Assembly (NCBI RefSeq): GCF_900115655.1
Contig: NZ_FOXF01000001.1
Location: 83,989-147,988 of the forward strand
Origin: Ruminobacter amylophilus
GTDB lineage: Bacteria; Pseudomonadota; Gammaproteobacteria; Enterobacterales; Succinivibrionaceae
DNA length: 64,000 nucleotides
Direction of reading: 5' to 3'
Shown piece by piece: positions 10,015 through 19,283 of this stretch (the stretch's first letter is position 1; each line of letters starts with the position of its first letter). The position numbers and the translations under genes were made by a program. The notes beneath the pieces are model-generated. The model was not told the origin of the DNA. It was given only the letters and a program-made list of their open reading frames with translations, and searched no databases.

Positions 10015-10034
10015 GTGCCTGTCATGACAGGCAC
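10015..10034. repeat. 20-bp perfect palindrome
   Basis: GTGCCTGTCA followed directly by its exact complement, with no spacer. It sits between the ychF terminator and the ychF stop codon, in the convergent gluQ/ychF gap. It could be a protein site, or help form the terminator on the plus strand for gluQ, but has no U-tract. Confidence 0.6.
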
Positions 10035-10050
10035 ATGCATGCGTCGGTAA

Positions 10051-11148
10051 TTACTTTTTAACGTTGAAGAGGAAGGTAATTACGTCACCGTCCTGAACAA
10101 CATAGTCCTTACCTTCAGCTCTCATCTTGCCTGCTTCCTTGGCACCGGCTTCACCGTTGTAGGTGATATAGTCGTCATAGCTGATGGTATTGGCTCTGAT
10201 GAAGCCCTTTTCAAAGTCGGTGTGAATCTTACCTGCCGCCTTAGGAGCGGTAGCACCTACAGGAATTGTCCATGCACGTACTTCCTTTTCACCAGCGGTG
10301 AAGTAGGTATGAAGCTTGAGAAGCTTGTAGCCTGCTCTGATTACACGGTTAAGACCAGGTTCTTCAAGGCCGAGGCTTTCAAGGAATTCCTGACGTTCAT
10401 CGTCTTCCATTGAAGCGAGGTCTGATTCAACAGCCGCACATACAGGAACAACAACAGCGCCTTCCTTGTCTGCGATAGCCTGAACTTCGTCAAGGTACTT
10501 GTTGTTGGTAAAGCCGTCTTCAGCTACGTTTGCAATGTACATTGTAGGCTTCAGGGTAAGGAAGTTGCATTCACGGATTAAGGCCTTTTCCTCATCGGTA
10601 AGGTCAAGGGTCAGCAGCTTCTTGCAGTCATTGAGTACAGGAAGACATTTTTCGAGAACCTTTAAGGAAGCCTGGGCATCCTTGTCACCGCCCTTTGCCT
10701 TCTTCTCAAGACGATGAATTGCCTTTTCACAGGTATCAAGGTCAGCAAGGGCAAGTTCGGTATTGATGACTTCAATATCTTCTGAAGGATTAATCTTACC
10801 GCTTACGTGAATGATGTTCGGATCTTCAAAGCAGCGGACAACATGAGCAATGGCGTCGGTTTCCTTGATGTTCATAAGGAACTTGTTACCTAAACCTTCA
10901 CCGTTTGACGCACCCTTTACCAGACCGGCGATATCAACGAATTCCATTGCTGTCGGAACAATCTTTAAAGGCTTGTCGATTTTTGCCAGTGCATTGAGTC
11001 TCGGATCCGGTACAGGAACTACACCGGTATTTGGTTCAATTGTACAGAACGGAAAATTTGCAGCTTCAATACCAGCCTTGGTTAATGCATTAAACAGTGT
11101 TGATTTACCAACGTTAGGTAAACCTACAATACCACAATTAAACCCCAT
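10051..11148 (-). CDS. ychF: Redox-regulated ATPase YchF (Obg family)
   Basis: A 365-residue P-loop protein of the Obg/YchF family. It prefers ATP over GTP and associates with ribosomes. The Walker A is GLPNVGKST at residues about 8-16, with the expected C-terminal TGS domain ([18 protein letters not shown]). AGGAG lies nine bases before the ATG. It follows pth by 18 bases, the conserved gammaproteobacterial pth-ychF pair, and ends at a strong terminator. Confidence 0.97.
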   Translation of the reverse strand: MGFNCGIVGLPNVGKSTLFNALTKAGIEAANFPFCTIEPNTGVVPVPDPRLNALAKIDKPLKIVPTAMEFVDIAGLVKGASNGEGLGNKFLMNIKETDAIAHVVRCFEDPNIIHVSGKINPSEDIEVINTELALADLDTCEKAIHRLEKKAKGGDKDAQASLKVLEKCLPVLNDCKKLLTLDLTDEEKALIRECNFLTLKPTMYIANVAEDGFTNNKYLDEVQAIADKEGAVVVPVCAAVESDLASMEDDERQEFLESLGLEEPGLNRVIRAGYKLLKLHTYFTAGEKEVRAWTIPVGATAPKAAGKIHTDFEKGFIRANTISYDDYITYNGEAGAKEAGKMRAEGKDYVVQDGDVITFLFNVKK

Positions 11149-11166
11149 TTATATATACTCCTAAAA

Positions 11167-11754
11167 TTAACGAACTGCCTTGAAGCCATTCAGCTGATTG
11201 GTGGCTTTGGCAATATTCTGGGTAAACAGCACACCGATTGAATCCAGAGCAGCCTTCTGAGCCTGTTCTATCAGCTCAGCCTCTGCCTTCGGCGGTTTGC
11301 CCAGTACAAAATTAATCATTTCCGCTCTGGTGGCGGGCTTGCCTATACCAATGCGTAATCTGTGAAAATTCTGACAGTTTCCCAGACAGGCGATAATGCT
11401 CTTGAGACCGTTGTGACCTCCAGGACCGCCGCCCAGTTTGAACTTTGCCACTCCCGGAGGAATATCCAGCTCATCATGAATAACCAGAATCTCTTCAGGC
11501 TTGATTTTGAAGAAATTGGCCAGAGGACCGATACAGTCCCCGCTTTTATTCATGTAGGTAGTCGGGAAAACCAGTCTTACTTCCTGACCTTCAATCATTC
11601 CGCGGCCGATTTCACCGTTATACTTGCTGTCAGGTCTGATGCTTATACCGTATTTATCGGCAATCATATTCAGCACGTCAACACCCATGTTGTGTCTGCT
11701 GTGCGCATATTCATTGCCCGGATTACCAAGTCCGGCAATCAATCTAATAGTCAT
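11167..11754 (-). CDS. pth: Peptidyl-tRNA hydrolase
   Basis: A 195-residue hydrolase that frees peptides from tRNAs dropped by the ribosome. The N-terminal signature LIAGLGNPGNEYAHSRHNMG carries the catalytic histidine H21 and N11, and HDELDIPPG holds the supporting aspartate. The start at 11754 is chosen because the protein then begins MTIRLIAG as in homologues and has AGAGGA four bases upstream; eight more codons are open upstream. Downstream of panD by 70 bases and upstream of ychF. Confidence 0.96.
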   Translation of the reverse strand: MTIRLIAGLGNPGNEYAHSRHNMGVDVLNMIADKYGISIRPDSKYNGEIGRGMIEGQEVRLVFPTTYMNKSGDCIGPLANFFKIKPEEILVIHDELDIPPGVAKFKLGGGPGGHNGLKSIIACLGNCQNFHRLRIGIGKPATRAEMINFVLGKPPKAEAELIEQAQKAALDSIGVLFTQNIAKATNQLNGFKAVR

Positions 11755-11824
11755 GGAATCCTCTGAAAAAACAGGCATAGTCAGTTAATGATCATGCCTG
11801 TAAACAAATGAAAAAGCCGAATTA

Positions 11825-12205
11825 TCAGCCTAACTGTACCGGAATGTCCTTACTGGTACGAACGATATCATTCTTTTCGTTAAGGTATACGAGACTTGGC
11901 TTGTGATCCTTAACTTCACTCTCATCAAAAATACCGTAGGCACAGATAATAACCTTATCACCGACGGCTGCCATTCTGGCTGCAGCGCCGTTTAAGGAAA
12001 TCACCTTTGAGCCTCTTTCGGCAGCGATTGCATAGGTATGAAATCTGGCGCCGTTTTCTACAACATAGATATCAATCTGTTCATGCTCTGCAATGCCGGC
12101 AGCATCTAAAAGATCCAAATCAATGCCGCAGGAACCTTCGTAGTTTAATACGGAGTGAGTAACCCTGGCCTGATGAAGCTTACCTCTGAGTAAAATCCTT
12201 TGCAT
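11825..12205 (-). CDS. panD: Aspartate 1-decarboxylase, pyruvoyl proenzyme
   Basis: A 126-residue proenzyme that makes beta-alanine for pantothenate. It self-cleaves at G24-S25 in YEGSCGID to form the pyruvoyl cofactor, and that motif is intact. Length matches the family. It is separated from panB and panC by the YegP-like gene and starts a probable panD-pth-ychF unit. It supplies the beta-alanine used by PanC encoded at 13225. Confidence 0.96.
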   Translation of the reverse strand: MQRILLRGKLHQARVTHSVLNYEGSCGIDLDLLDAAGIAEHEQIDIYVVENGARFHTYAIAAERGSKVISLNGAAARMAAVGDKVIICAYGIFDESEVKDHKPSLVYLNEKNDIVRTSKDIPVQLG

Positions 12206-12746
12206 TTTGTTACCTTACCTTATGCATGGAAAAATGATATTTTTACTAAATAGACTCCCTGCTGATACAGCATCAAATCATTTAATAAAAACATCACACT
12301 TCAATATTTATCGATTATAAAAAAAGCACATTCATGGAAAACACCTGTTTTTCCGCCTTAACCTGAGCGTTTTAAGGTTATCTGTCCCCTGAAAACAAAA
12401 CGGAATTTTCCAAAATTGTGCACATTATATATTAATCGACACTTATAAACAGCTAAAAATTGATTTTTTGACAAATTAAAAAATCATTTTTCCCCTGTTC
12501 ACGGATATGACAGTCAAAACCGGCCGGAGGTTCATGCTCTTTAAGAACTTCAGCGGGACTCCGATATAAAAATTTTCTAATTCTCATGATAAACTTAAAA
12601 GTTTTTATTACCAATTCTTGAAAATAAACTGAGATATAAGCCAAAATGACCATGTCTGTATTATTAACTATTTTCAGACCGGTTTACATGCATAAAACCT
12701 GCAGTGAAAGATCAGACTTTTTTAATTCAATGTTAAGAGGACTAAT
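12206..12746. other. Divergent intergenic region panD/yegP-like
   Basis: About 540 AT-rich bases holding the promoters of panD (minus) and the YegP-like gene (plus). No clean -35/-10 pair, RNA gene or repeat is recognised. A 66-codon minus-strand frame (12453-12653) shows no protein-like features and is not called. Confidence 0.4.
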
Positions 12747-13115
12747 ATGGGCAAGTTTGTTATCAGGGAAACCAAAACAGGTGTCAAATTTGATTTGAAA
12801 GCCACCAACGGTGAAGTTATTCTTACATCTGAAGTTTATTCAGGAGAAGCAGCCTGCAAAAAGGGCATCGAAAGCGTAAAGAAGAACGCTCCTGCGGCCG
12901 CCGTTGAAAATCAGACCGTTGAAGGTTATACCGTTCAGAAGCATCCTAAATTTGAAATCTATGCCGACAAAGCCGGTGAATTCCGTTTCAGACTGAAGGC
13001 AACCAACGGTGAAATCATCGGGGTAAGTGAAGGCTACAAAGCCCTTAAGAGTGCGGAAAACGGCATTGCCAGTGTTCAGAAGAACGCACCTGATGCCGAA
13101 GTCGTTAAAGAATAA
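12747..13115 (+). CDS. YegP-like protein with two DUF1508 repeats
   Basis: A 122-residue protein made of two similar halves (residues about 1-52 and 60-115), each with a F-x-L-K-A-T-N-G-E-V/I-I-x-x-S-E-x-Y core. This is the DUF1508/UPF0339 unit found doubled in E. coli YegP. These small proteins are often abundant and stress-related; the molecular role is unknown. AGAGGA lies five bases before the ATG. It is a single-gene unit that ends at a bidirectional terminator shared with panC. Confidence 0.9.
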   Translation: MGKFVIRETKTGVKFDLKATNGEVILTSEVYSGEAACKKGIESVKKNAPAAAVENQTVEGYTVQKHPKFEIYADKAGEFRFRLKATNGEIIGVSEGYKALKSAENGIASVQKNAPDAEVVKE

Positions 13116-13168
13116 TAAAGCTGAGTAATCTCAAAACTCACAATACTGATTATCATTTATTATGAACA

Positions 13169-13206
13169 GAAAAGCCGGAACCTGAAAAACAGGTACCGGC
13201 TTTTTC
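13169..13206. terminator. Bidirectional terminator between yegP-like and panC
   Basis: A near-perfect stem of about 16 bp (GAAAAGCCGG... pairing with ...CCGGCTTTTTC) around an A5 loop. The ends give a T-run on the plus strand (13201-13205) and AAAAG/CTTTT on the minus strand, so it can stop both convergent genes. Confidence 0.85.
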
Positions 13207-13224
13207 AGTTACGATATCCAACCG

Positions 13225-14085
13225 TTAGATCTGTCTGTCTACAACCAGATTGTCAATCAGACGAACCTTGCCGAGATATGCGGAAGCAAGAATAACCACC
13301 TTCTTTGAACCGGCGATTTCCGGATTAAGAGTCAGAGCGTCAACAACTGTAATGTCATCGGTTCTGAATCCCTTGTTGTCCAGAAGGTTGCAGGTTTCGT
13401 CAACCAGCCTGTTAACTTCATCGAGTGTTTTGGCGGTAACCAGCTTTTCAGCCAGAGCCTTAAGAGACTTGTTAAGAAGCGGAGCAATGGATCTTTCTGC
13501 CTGATTGAGAAGATTGTTGCGTGATGAATAGGCGAGACCGTCTTCGTAACGAACGATAGGTACTTCCACAATCTTCAGCTGGAAATTGAGATCCCTTACC
13601 ATTTCCTTGATTAAGGCAACCTGCTGATAGTCCTTGAGACCGAAACATGCGAAATCAGGCTGAACAATATTGAAGAGCTTGCTCACAACTGTGGCAACAC
13701 CTCTGAAATGACCTGGTCTTAAAGCACCTTCGAGACTGTTGCATAAATCAGGTACTTCAATATATGACTGGAAGTTAAGTCCCTGAGGATACATGATTTC
13801 GGGAGTTGGAGTGAATACGGCGTCAACACCCGCCTTTTCCAGAAGAGCAAGGTCGTTTTCAAGGGTACGCGGATAGCTTTTCAGATCCTCAGCCCTGTCG
13901 AACTGCATAGGGTTAACGAATACGCTTACCACTACCCTGTCAGCAACTTTTTTGGCTTCTTCAACAAGAGCGAGATGCCCGCAGTGAAGATTACCCATGG
14001 TAGGAACCAGAGCAATGGTCTTAAGTTCCTTCTTAAAGCCTACAACTATATCTCTTATTTCTGTAATACTGTTAGCAACTTTCAT
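13225..14085 (-). CDS. panC: Pantothenate synthetase (pantoate-beta-alanine ligase)
   Basis: A 286-residue ATP-dependent ligase joining pantoate to beta-alanine. Family motifs are all visible: VPTMGNLHCGHL with the HxGH-type nucleotide signature, FVNPMQF, the KDYQQ segment and the SSRN motif. It lies 68 bases after panB on the same strand and works directly on the PanB pathway product and PanD-derived beta-alanine. Confidence 0.97.
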   Translation of the reverse strand: MKVANSITEIRDIVVGFKKELKTIALVPTMGNLHCGHLALVEEAKKVADRVVVSVFVNPMQFDRAEDLKSYPRTLENDLALLEKAGVDAVFTPTPEIMYPQGLNFQSYIEVPDLCNSLEGALRPGHFRGVATVVSKLFNIVQPDFACFGLKDYQQVALIKEMVRDLNFQLKIVEVPIVRYEDGLAYSSRNNLLNQAERSIAPLLNKSLKALAEKLVTAKTLDEVNRLVDETCNLLDNKGFRTDDITVVDALTLNPEIAGSKKVVILASAYLGKVRLIDNLVVDRQI

Positions 14086-14153
14086 AAAGCACTTCTTTTT
14101 TTGTATTTTCCGTTCAACAAAAATTTACGGGGCTTTTGACCTGATGTCCCGTC

Positions 14154-14942
14154 TTATTTAAAACTCTGTTCGTCTGCAGGATACTGACCTGATTCAACCA
14201 TTGAAATATAAAGTTTTACCGCATCGGTTACATTACCGGTTTCCTTAAGGAAGTTAAAGGCAAACTTAGGAGTGTGTCCCACGGTAAATCCAAGAGCGTC
14301 ATGCATTACCAGAACCTGACCGTCCGTCTGGTTACCGGCACCGATGCCGATTACCGGAATGCTGAGTTCTGAAGTGATTCTGGCTGCAAGATCCTTTGGC
14401 ACGCATTCAAGTACAATCATTGAAGCACCTGCATCAGCCACGGCAAAACAGTCATCAATCAGACGCTGCGCCGCATCACCTCTTCCCTGAACCTTGTATC
14501 CGCCGAAGACATTCACTGACTGCGGGGTAAGACCGAGGTGACCGCATACGGGAACACCGTTATTGACTAATGTGCGGATGCCGTCCTTAAGGAAAGCGCC
14601 GCCTTCAATCTTCACCACATTGGCACCGGCACGCATAAGTTTTGCGGCATTGGCGCACATTGAGGCGGTATCACAGCAGGTCATGAAAGGCATGTCCGCA
14701 AGTATAAGGGCATTTGTAACACCGCGTCTTACGCAGGCGGTGTGATAGGCCATGTCATCAATGGTAACGGCCACTGTACTGTCACGTCCCTGAATGGTCA
14801 TTCCCAGTGAATCACCGATAAGAATCGCACTGATACCGGCCTCATCAAATATACGAGCAAAAGTTGCATCATATGCAGTGATGGTTGCGAATTTCTTGTG
14901 TTCATCCTTGAGCTTCTTCAAGGTTGAAACCGTAATACTCAT
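14154..14942 (-). CDS. panB: 3-methyl-2-oxobutanoate hydroxymethyltransferase
   Basis: A 262-residue TIM-barrel enzyme that makes ketopantoate from 2-oxoisovalerate and methylene-tetrahydrofolate, the first committed step to pantothenate. It shows the metal-binding [18 protein letters not shown] region, the KIEGG motif and [17 protein letters not shown]. Upstream of panC in a two-gene unit. panE is not in the window. Confidence 0.97.
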   Translation of the reverse strand: MSITVSTLKKLKDEHKKFATITAYDATFARIFDEAGISAILIGDSLGMTIQGRDSTVAVTIDDMAYHTACVRRGVTNALILADMPFMTCCDTASMCANAAKLMRAGANVVKIEGGAFLKDGIRTLVNNGVPVCGHLGLTPQSVNVFGGYKVQGRGDAAQRLIDDCFAVADAGASMIVLECVPKDLAARITSELSIPVIGIGAGNQTDGQVLVMHDALGFTVGHTPKFAFNFLKETGNVTDAVKLYISMVESGQYPADEQSFK

Positions 14943-15119
14943 AAAAGCCTCCGTATCAGTTTTTCATTTAGAAACAACTGCAGAACATATACGATTCTGA
15001 AAATATTGAACAATAACCGACCCGTGCCGGTTAACGACGCTAAATTATAGCACAGCTGACCGCACAAAAAATCACAGAATTACGCAGAAAACTTTTTAAT
15101 CGTCAAAGATTATAGCAGG

Positions 15120-15701
15120 TTATAGTCCCATCCTATATTTGAACCAGGCCTTCAGGGCTCTCTGTTCAGGATGAAGATTCCTGCCGTATCTCTTGTTTTC
15201 CATATGAGACAGGCGTCTGATGGCCTTCATGTCAATTTCCGGCAGTTCAGGTACGGTATCCTTAAGCCTTCTGTTTTCGGAATGAGTAAACTCAGGATCA
15301 ATTTCCAGCAGAGGAATAACCACGAAAGCCCTGTTCAGAATTTCAGGATGAGGGACCTTCAGCTCGTCATCATTAAAGCTCCGATCTCCGTAATAGAGAA
15401 TATCCAGATCCATGGTTCTCTCGCCCCAGTGACGCAGTCTGAGTCTGTGATGCCTGTTTTCAATATCAAACAGCATGTGCAGCAGCTCATGCGCCTCTCT
15501 GGTTGTTTCCAGCTCAACAACGGCATTTATGAAATAATTCTGATCCTGAGGACCTACAGGTCTGGTACTGTACAGAGAACTGCAGGCAGTCACCCTGGTA
15601 TCAGGAAGTTCATTCAGCTCTTTCAGAGCATCAACCATATGCTGCTTGGAATTACCGAGATTTGATCCCATTCCGACATAAACTTTTACTGCTTCACTCA
15701 T
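15120..15701 (-). CDS. folK: Hydroxymethyldihydropterin pyrophosphokinase
   Basis: A 193-residue HPPK, transferring pyrophosphate from ATP to 6-hydroxymethyl-dihydropterin in folate synthesis. Signatures are VYVGMGSNLGN at the N-terminus, RPVGPQDQNYFINAV, the HHRLRLRHWGERTMDLDIL core with the metal-binding DLD, and VPHPEILNRAFVV. The C-terminus is about 30 residues longer than E. coli HPPK. It follows pcnB on the same strand, as in E. coli. Confidence 0.96.
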   Translation of the reverse strand: MSEAVKVYVGMGSNLGNSKQHMVDALKELNELPDTRVTACSSLYSTRPVGPQDQNYFINAVVELETTREAHELLHMLFDIENRHHRLRLRHWGERTMDLDILYYGDRSFNDDELKVPHPEILNRAFVVIPLLEIDPEFTHSENRRLKDTVPELPEIDMKAIRRLSHMENKRYGRNLHPEQRALKAWFKYRMGL

Positions 15702-15776
15702 GTATACGTTATACCCCGTTTTTTGCTGTTATCACCTGCCGGCATCTCATGAGGCCGAAGTGAAATTTTTAATAAG

Positions 15777-15803
15777 GTTCATGACCTGAGTGAAGTCATG
15801 AAC
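15777..15803. repeat. Inverted repeat between pcnB and folK
   Basis: GTTCATGAC and its exact complement, 9 bp each, around a 9-base loop. On the minus strand it lies about 125 bases past pcnB and is followed by a mixed A/T stretch rather than a clean U-tract, so at best it is a weak terminator. Confidence 0.4.
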
Positions 15804-15928
15804 GCGTGCGTTTCAGTATACTCTACAACGTGTTCCATATAACAAAACTGATTTGTATTTTCTCAACCTCAGTCAAATTATTCAACAATTGGAACAGGAA
15901 AGTACCTGATCGTTAAACATTCAGGATT

Positions 15929-17545
15929 CTACATCCAGTCTATTGCAGACGGTTTTCTTCCTTTTGATTTTTCAGCTTTTTTCTTGGAGCTTCTTGTTCT
16001 GGCCTTCTCACCTTTGGATTTTCTGCGGGATTTCTTCTGTTCCTTTTTAAGGGCCTTTTCCCTTTCAACGGCTTTGGCCATTTCCTTGGCTCGTCTGCTG
16101 TTTTTGATTTCCATTTCCTCTATGGCCCGATCAATGTCGGCTTCAGCATTCCTGCCGCCGGATCCGGATTTTCCCCTGCTCCTGCGACGCAGAACGGCCA
16201 GTGCGCTCTGAACCTCATAATCCTCCTGCCAGCTGTCACAGGCCTCCTGCAGAGAGTCATCCATGAATGCACGCAGACGCATGAAATCCACGGCGGCTCT
16301 GAAGAACTTGTTGGCCAGAACATGATCCGCATTGTCGGCCCCGTCAAGACCACTGTCAAGGTCAGCCTGAAGTCTCCATATTTCCATAATGATTTCCTGA
16401 ACCATGTTAGGGAAATTGGTAATGGACATCTGTGATGCGATAACCTTTGCTCCAATCAGATCGATCAGAGAACGTTCGGATGAATGCACGAAACCAGGTG
16501 CGGTACGCAGCTTGTTCAGCATGCTGTTTACCAGAGGCCAGAGAAGCACTGCATAAAGGAATGCCGGCATGTTCGGTTTACCCTGTCGGTGACGCATGTC
16601 GGAACGCTTGAGTGATTCACCGATGAAACCGTTGAAATAATCACTGTTGAACACCACGCCGTGTTCGGTAAGGAACAGCTTCATGATTCCGCTTTCCATC
16701 AGAATCTTAAAACTCCTGTAACCATAGCCGGACAGGAAAAACTTGTTCACTTCTTCAAACAGTCTGCTGCTGTTAATATTTCTGATAAGAGAGAAATTTC
16801 CCTCAAACCCCTTCATGGTGCGATCGGTAATTCTGAATCCGAGCTTGGCGGCAAAACGGTAGGCTCTGATGATTCTCGCGGGATCCTCATGAATGCGAAC
16901 CTGCGGATCCCCTATCATATCTATGTTTCCCTTGAGAATATCGTAGTATCCGCCATGGAAATCGTAAATCACGTGGCTCTTCGGAGAATAGTACAGGGCG
17001 TTTATACTGTAATCCCTGCGCTTTGAATCTTCTTCAATGCTGTCACCGTAGCTGTTGTCCCTGGTGAGCATACCGGTATCTCCGGCGCTTACCCTGCCGG
17101 AATCATTTTCCTCGTTGGATCTGAAGGTGGCCACTTCAATGATGACCTGGGAATCCCTCTGGCCGAACACGCAGTGAACAATCTTGAAACGTCTGCCGAT
17201 GATTCTTCTCTGACAGTTTTTCACAACCTTGCAGATCTGATTCGGTGTGGCGTTGGTGGTAACGTCAAAATCCTTCGGTTCCTCACCGATAATGAGATCT
17301 CTTACTCCGCCGCCTACTATATAAGCCTTGAAGCCGGCCCTGTTCAGCTGGGAAACCACGCTGATGGCTTCAGGAAGAATGGCATTGTTGTCAATAAAAT
17401 GAGCCTGAATCTGATACAGACATGAACCATCCCTTAAAGCCACATCCTTTCTCTTTTTTGATTCGGCAACAACATCATAGGCATCAGCAACTAAAGACTG
17501 ACTGACTTTGATTTTACTCAAAATAAACCCCTGCAAATAATTCAA
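15929..17545 (-). CDS. pcnB: Poly(A) polymerase I
   Basis: A 538-residue class II nucleotidyltransferase adding 3' poly(A) tails that trigger RNA decay. GGGVRD (78-83) and the catalytic KDFDVTTNATP with D92 and D94 identify the head domain. NCQRRIIGRRFKIVHCVFG and the RDYSINALYY segment follow the poly(A) polymerase rather than the CCA-adding pattern. The last 100 residues are extremely rich in K and R (arms such as KKEQKKSRRKSKGEKARTRS), a long RNA-binding tail. The first 30 residues are variable, so the start is uncertain. Confidence 0.95.
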   Translation of the reverse strand: MNYLQGFILSKIKVSQSLVADAYDVVAESKKRKDVALRDGSCLYQIQAHFIDNNAILPEAISVVSQLNRAGFKAYIVGGGVRDLIIGEEPKDFDVTTNATPNQICKVVKNCQRRIIGRRFKIVHCVFGQRDSQVIIEVATFRSNEENDSGRVSAGDTGMLTRDNSYGDSIEEDSKRRDYSINALYYSPKSHVIYDFHGGYYDILKGNIDMIGDPQVRIHEDPARIIRAYRFAAKLGFRITDRTMKGFEGNFSLIRNINSSRLFEEVNKFFLSGYGYRSFKILMESGIMKLFLTEHGVVFNSDYFNGFIGESLKRSDMRHRQGKPNMPAFLYAVLLWPLVNSMLNKLRTAPGFVHSSERSLIDLIGAKVIASQMSITNFPNMVQEIIMEIWRLQADLDSGLDGADNADHVLANKFFRAAVDFMRLRAFMDDSLQEACDSWQEDYEVQSALAVLRRRSRGKSGSGGRNAEADIDRAIEEMEIKNSRRAKEMAKAVEREKALKKEQKKSRRKSKGEKARTRSSKKKAEKSKGRKPSAIDWM

Positions 17546-18436
17546 AAAAAAAACAAAAAGACGGAATTTAAGTGACGCGATTACGTAATCACGAAGAATA
17601 GAGACAGACAGCTGAACCGCCGGTTACCGCGGTCTGTGAATAACAGACGTGGCTGTTCACAGATAAAAAACGAGGCTTTTACGGCACCTGCTGTTCAGAT
17701 TTATATCAGACTCATAAAAAAGCAGACAAAGGACAGATGATTCCATCCACCGAAACCGCGGGGACGATACCATTCTGAAAAAGCCGTTATTCCCGTCACC
17801 GCCCCGGAACATCTTCCGAAACATGAAAGTCTGCTCACGTTTTAGGCATATACACATGCACAGCGGTACAGAGCTTTCATCAAGACGGGAAAAAAGAGTC
17901 TGTTAAGGCCGGATTTAACAACAGCCGTAGGATTCGCATAAGCAAACTTGATAATGTCAGAACATTAACTTTTATATTCTCGTGAAAGTATAAAAGTTAA
18001 CTTTCTTTTATCCTGCCTGCTGAATGTTTTACTGCGGCTGCAGCCAATCAGTCACCATCTGACTAAAATTCCGTCCGAACGGACAATACCCGTTCGCAAA
18101 AAACACGCTCATTCTATCACAATTATTCAAAAAGTAACCTTATTCATACCTTATACATGCAGGTCACAGTCATGTCACTGCCGGATACTTTTGACAAAAC
18201 ATCCGACACCGTCGGCATTTTCGGGACTGTTCATGATAAAAAAAATAATTTTGTTAATCAGGCCGCCCCGGAATTCCGACGTACGCCATTAAGGTTCAGC
18301 TCATAATTTATCCAGTCAGAAATATGTCAGTATCGACTTCACGGAACACAAAATAATCAATATTTAAAAAAAACACCTAAAATCAGACAAAAAACAACCA
18401 AACTAACCTATTTTGTAAAAATTTAACAAAAAAGTA
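17546..18436. other. Intergenic region between pcnB and the tRNA operon
   Basis: About 890 bases, AT-rich near the tRNA promoter, with no convincing gene. It holds a 12+12 bp inverted repeat (17965-18000) and a weaker bulged hairpin near 17636-17662. A 66-codon minus-strand frame (17657-17857) has no protein-like pattern. Confidence 0.45.
17965..18000. repeat. 12-bp perfect inverted repeat, candidate operator
   Basis: TTAACTTTTATA (17965-17976) and its exact complement (17989-18000) flank a 12-base spacer. There is no U-tract of terminator type and it is AT-rich, so a dimeric regulator site is more likely than a hairpin. It is far from any gene start. Confidence 0.45.
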
Positions 18437-18465
18437 TTGACGAACTGAGAATAAACTTGCATAAT
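18437..18465 (+). promoter_or_regulatory. Sigma-70 promoter of the tRNA operon
   Basis: TTGACG (18437-18442), exactly 17 bases, then CATAAT (18460-18465), followed by a GC-rich GCACCC discriminator like those of stringently controlled stable-RNA promoters. The first tRNA starts 48 bases after the -10 box. Confidence 0.8.
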
Positions 18466-18513
18466 GCACCCACTTTTTAGTTAGGTGCTGACAGGCACAG
18501 CGAAGGATTAAAT

Positions 18514-18590
18514 GGCTATGTAGCTCAGTTGGTTAGAGCATCGCACTCATAATGCGGGGGTCACCAGTTCGAATCTAGTCATAGCCACCA
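18514..18590 (+). tRNA. tRNA-Met (CAT, elongator)
   Basis: 77 bases with CCA encoded. The acceptor GGCTATG pairs with CATAGCC, and the anticodon loop CTCATAA reads CAT. The sequence closely follows the E. coli elongator tRNA-Met (GTAGCTCAGTTGGTTAGAGC). The T-stem has one C/A mismatch (ACCAG against CTAGT) that the second copy lacks. Confidence 0.95.
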
Positions 18591-18601
18591 CAATCAGTGA
18601 T

Positions 18602-18676
18602 AGGGGTATCGTCAAGCGGTAAGACCCAGGGTTTTGATCCCTGTATGCGCTGGTTCGAATCCAGCTACCCCTGCCA
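18602..18676 (+). tRNA. tRNA-Gln (TTG)
   Basis: 75 bases with CCA encoded. The acceptor AGGGGTA pairs with TACCCCT, discriminator is G, and the anticodon stem CAGGG/CCCTG encloses the loop TTTTGAT, anticodon TTG. Confidence 0.95.
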
Positions 18677-18701
18677 CCACAAAACTAAAAATGCATTAAG
18701 T

Positions 18702-18776
18702 TGGGGTATCGCCAAGTGGTAAGGCAGCGGATTCTGATTCCGCCATCCCAAGGTTCGAATCCTTGTACCCCAGCCA
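18702..18776 (+). tRNA. tRNA-Gln (CTG)
   Basis: 75 bases with CCA encoded. The acceptor TGGGGTA pairs with TACCCCA, and the anticodon loop TTCTGAT reads CTG. Identical in sequence to the copy at 18868-18942. Confidence 0.95.
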
Positions 18777-18780
18777 TAAT

Positions 18781-18857
18781 GGCTACGTAGCTCAGTTGGT
18801 TAGAGCATCGCACTCATAATGCGGGGGTCACTAGTTCGATTCTAGTCGTAGCTACCA
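18781..18857 (+). tRNA. tRNA-Met (CAT, elongator), second copy
   Basis: 77 bases with CCA encoded, only four bases after the previous tRNA. It differs from the first Met copy in the acceptor and T-stem. The acceptor closes with a G1-U72 wobble (GGCTACG against CGTAGCT), while the T-stem is fully paired. Confidence 0.93.
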
Positions 18858-18867
18858 TCTCTTAAGT

Positions 18868-18942
18868 TGGGGTATCGCCAAGTGGTAAGGCAGCGGATTC
18901 TGATTCCGCCATCCCAAGGTTCGAATCCTTGTACCCCAGCCA
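18868..18942 (+). tRNA. tRNA-Gln (CTG), second copy
   Basis: A 75-base repeat of the tRNA at 18702-18776. It is the last member of the Met-Gln-Gln-Met-Gln operon, which resembles the E. coli metT cluster without leuW. Confidence 0.95.
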
Positions 18943-19283
18943 TTCACTTAAAATCCCTTTTATACAGACACGGACTCACCTTAATCGGTTTTACTGTTTA
19001 TTCCATCAGCTTTATCGGCATTACACTGCCTCTCACTACCGTTTTAAATCTCTACCGTTCTCTGACAGCCGATAATCGTGAATCATCATTATCCTGCCGT
19101 TTAATCTTCCCGATACGGAATCACGGTGAACAGAGGAGGTCTTAAACACCCGCCATTAATATCAACGCTTTGACAATAAAGTATGGTAAAATACCCCCTC
19201 AAAAATGTTAGCCGGCGAATATTTCCGACTAACCATACCAATTTAGTAGTAATACTTTGATTTCCGGACCATCCATAACTGAC
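18943..19283. other. Spacer between tRNA operon and miaB
   Basis: About 340 bases with no gene. A strong Shine-Dalgarno-like AGAGGAGG near 19132-19139 has no start codon in reach. TTGACA at 19170-19175 and TAAAAT at 19187-19192 are only 11 bases apart, so they do not make one promoter. Confidence 0.4.

Noticed and set aside
17657..17857. Minus-strand 66-codon frame between pcnB and the tRNAs
   Set aside because: Cysteine and arginine-rich with no family pattern and no ribosome site; taken as chance.
19131..19160. Strong Shine-Dalgarno AGAGGAGG before miaB
   Set aside because: No start codon follows within range and no conserved small frame is present; probably chance or part of an untranslated leader.
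19170..19192. TTGACA and TAAAAT before miaB
   Set aside because: Only 11 bases lie between the boxes, too close for one sigma-70 promoter.
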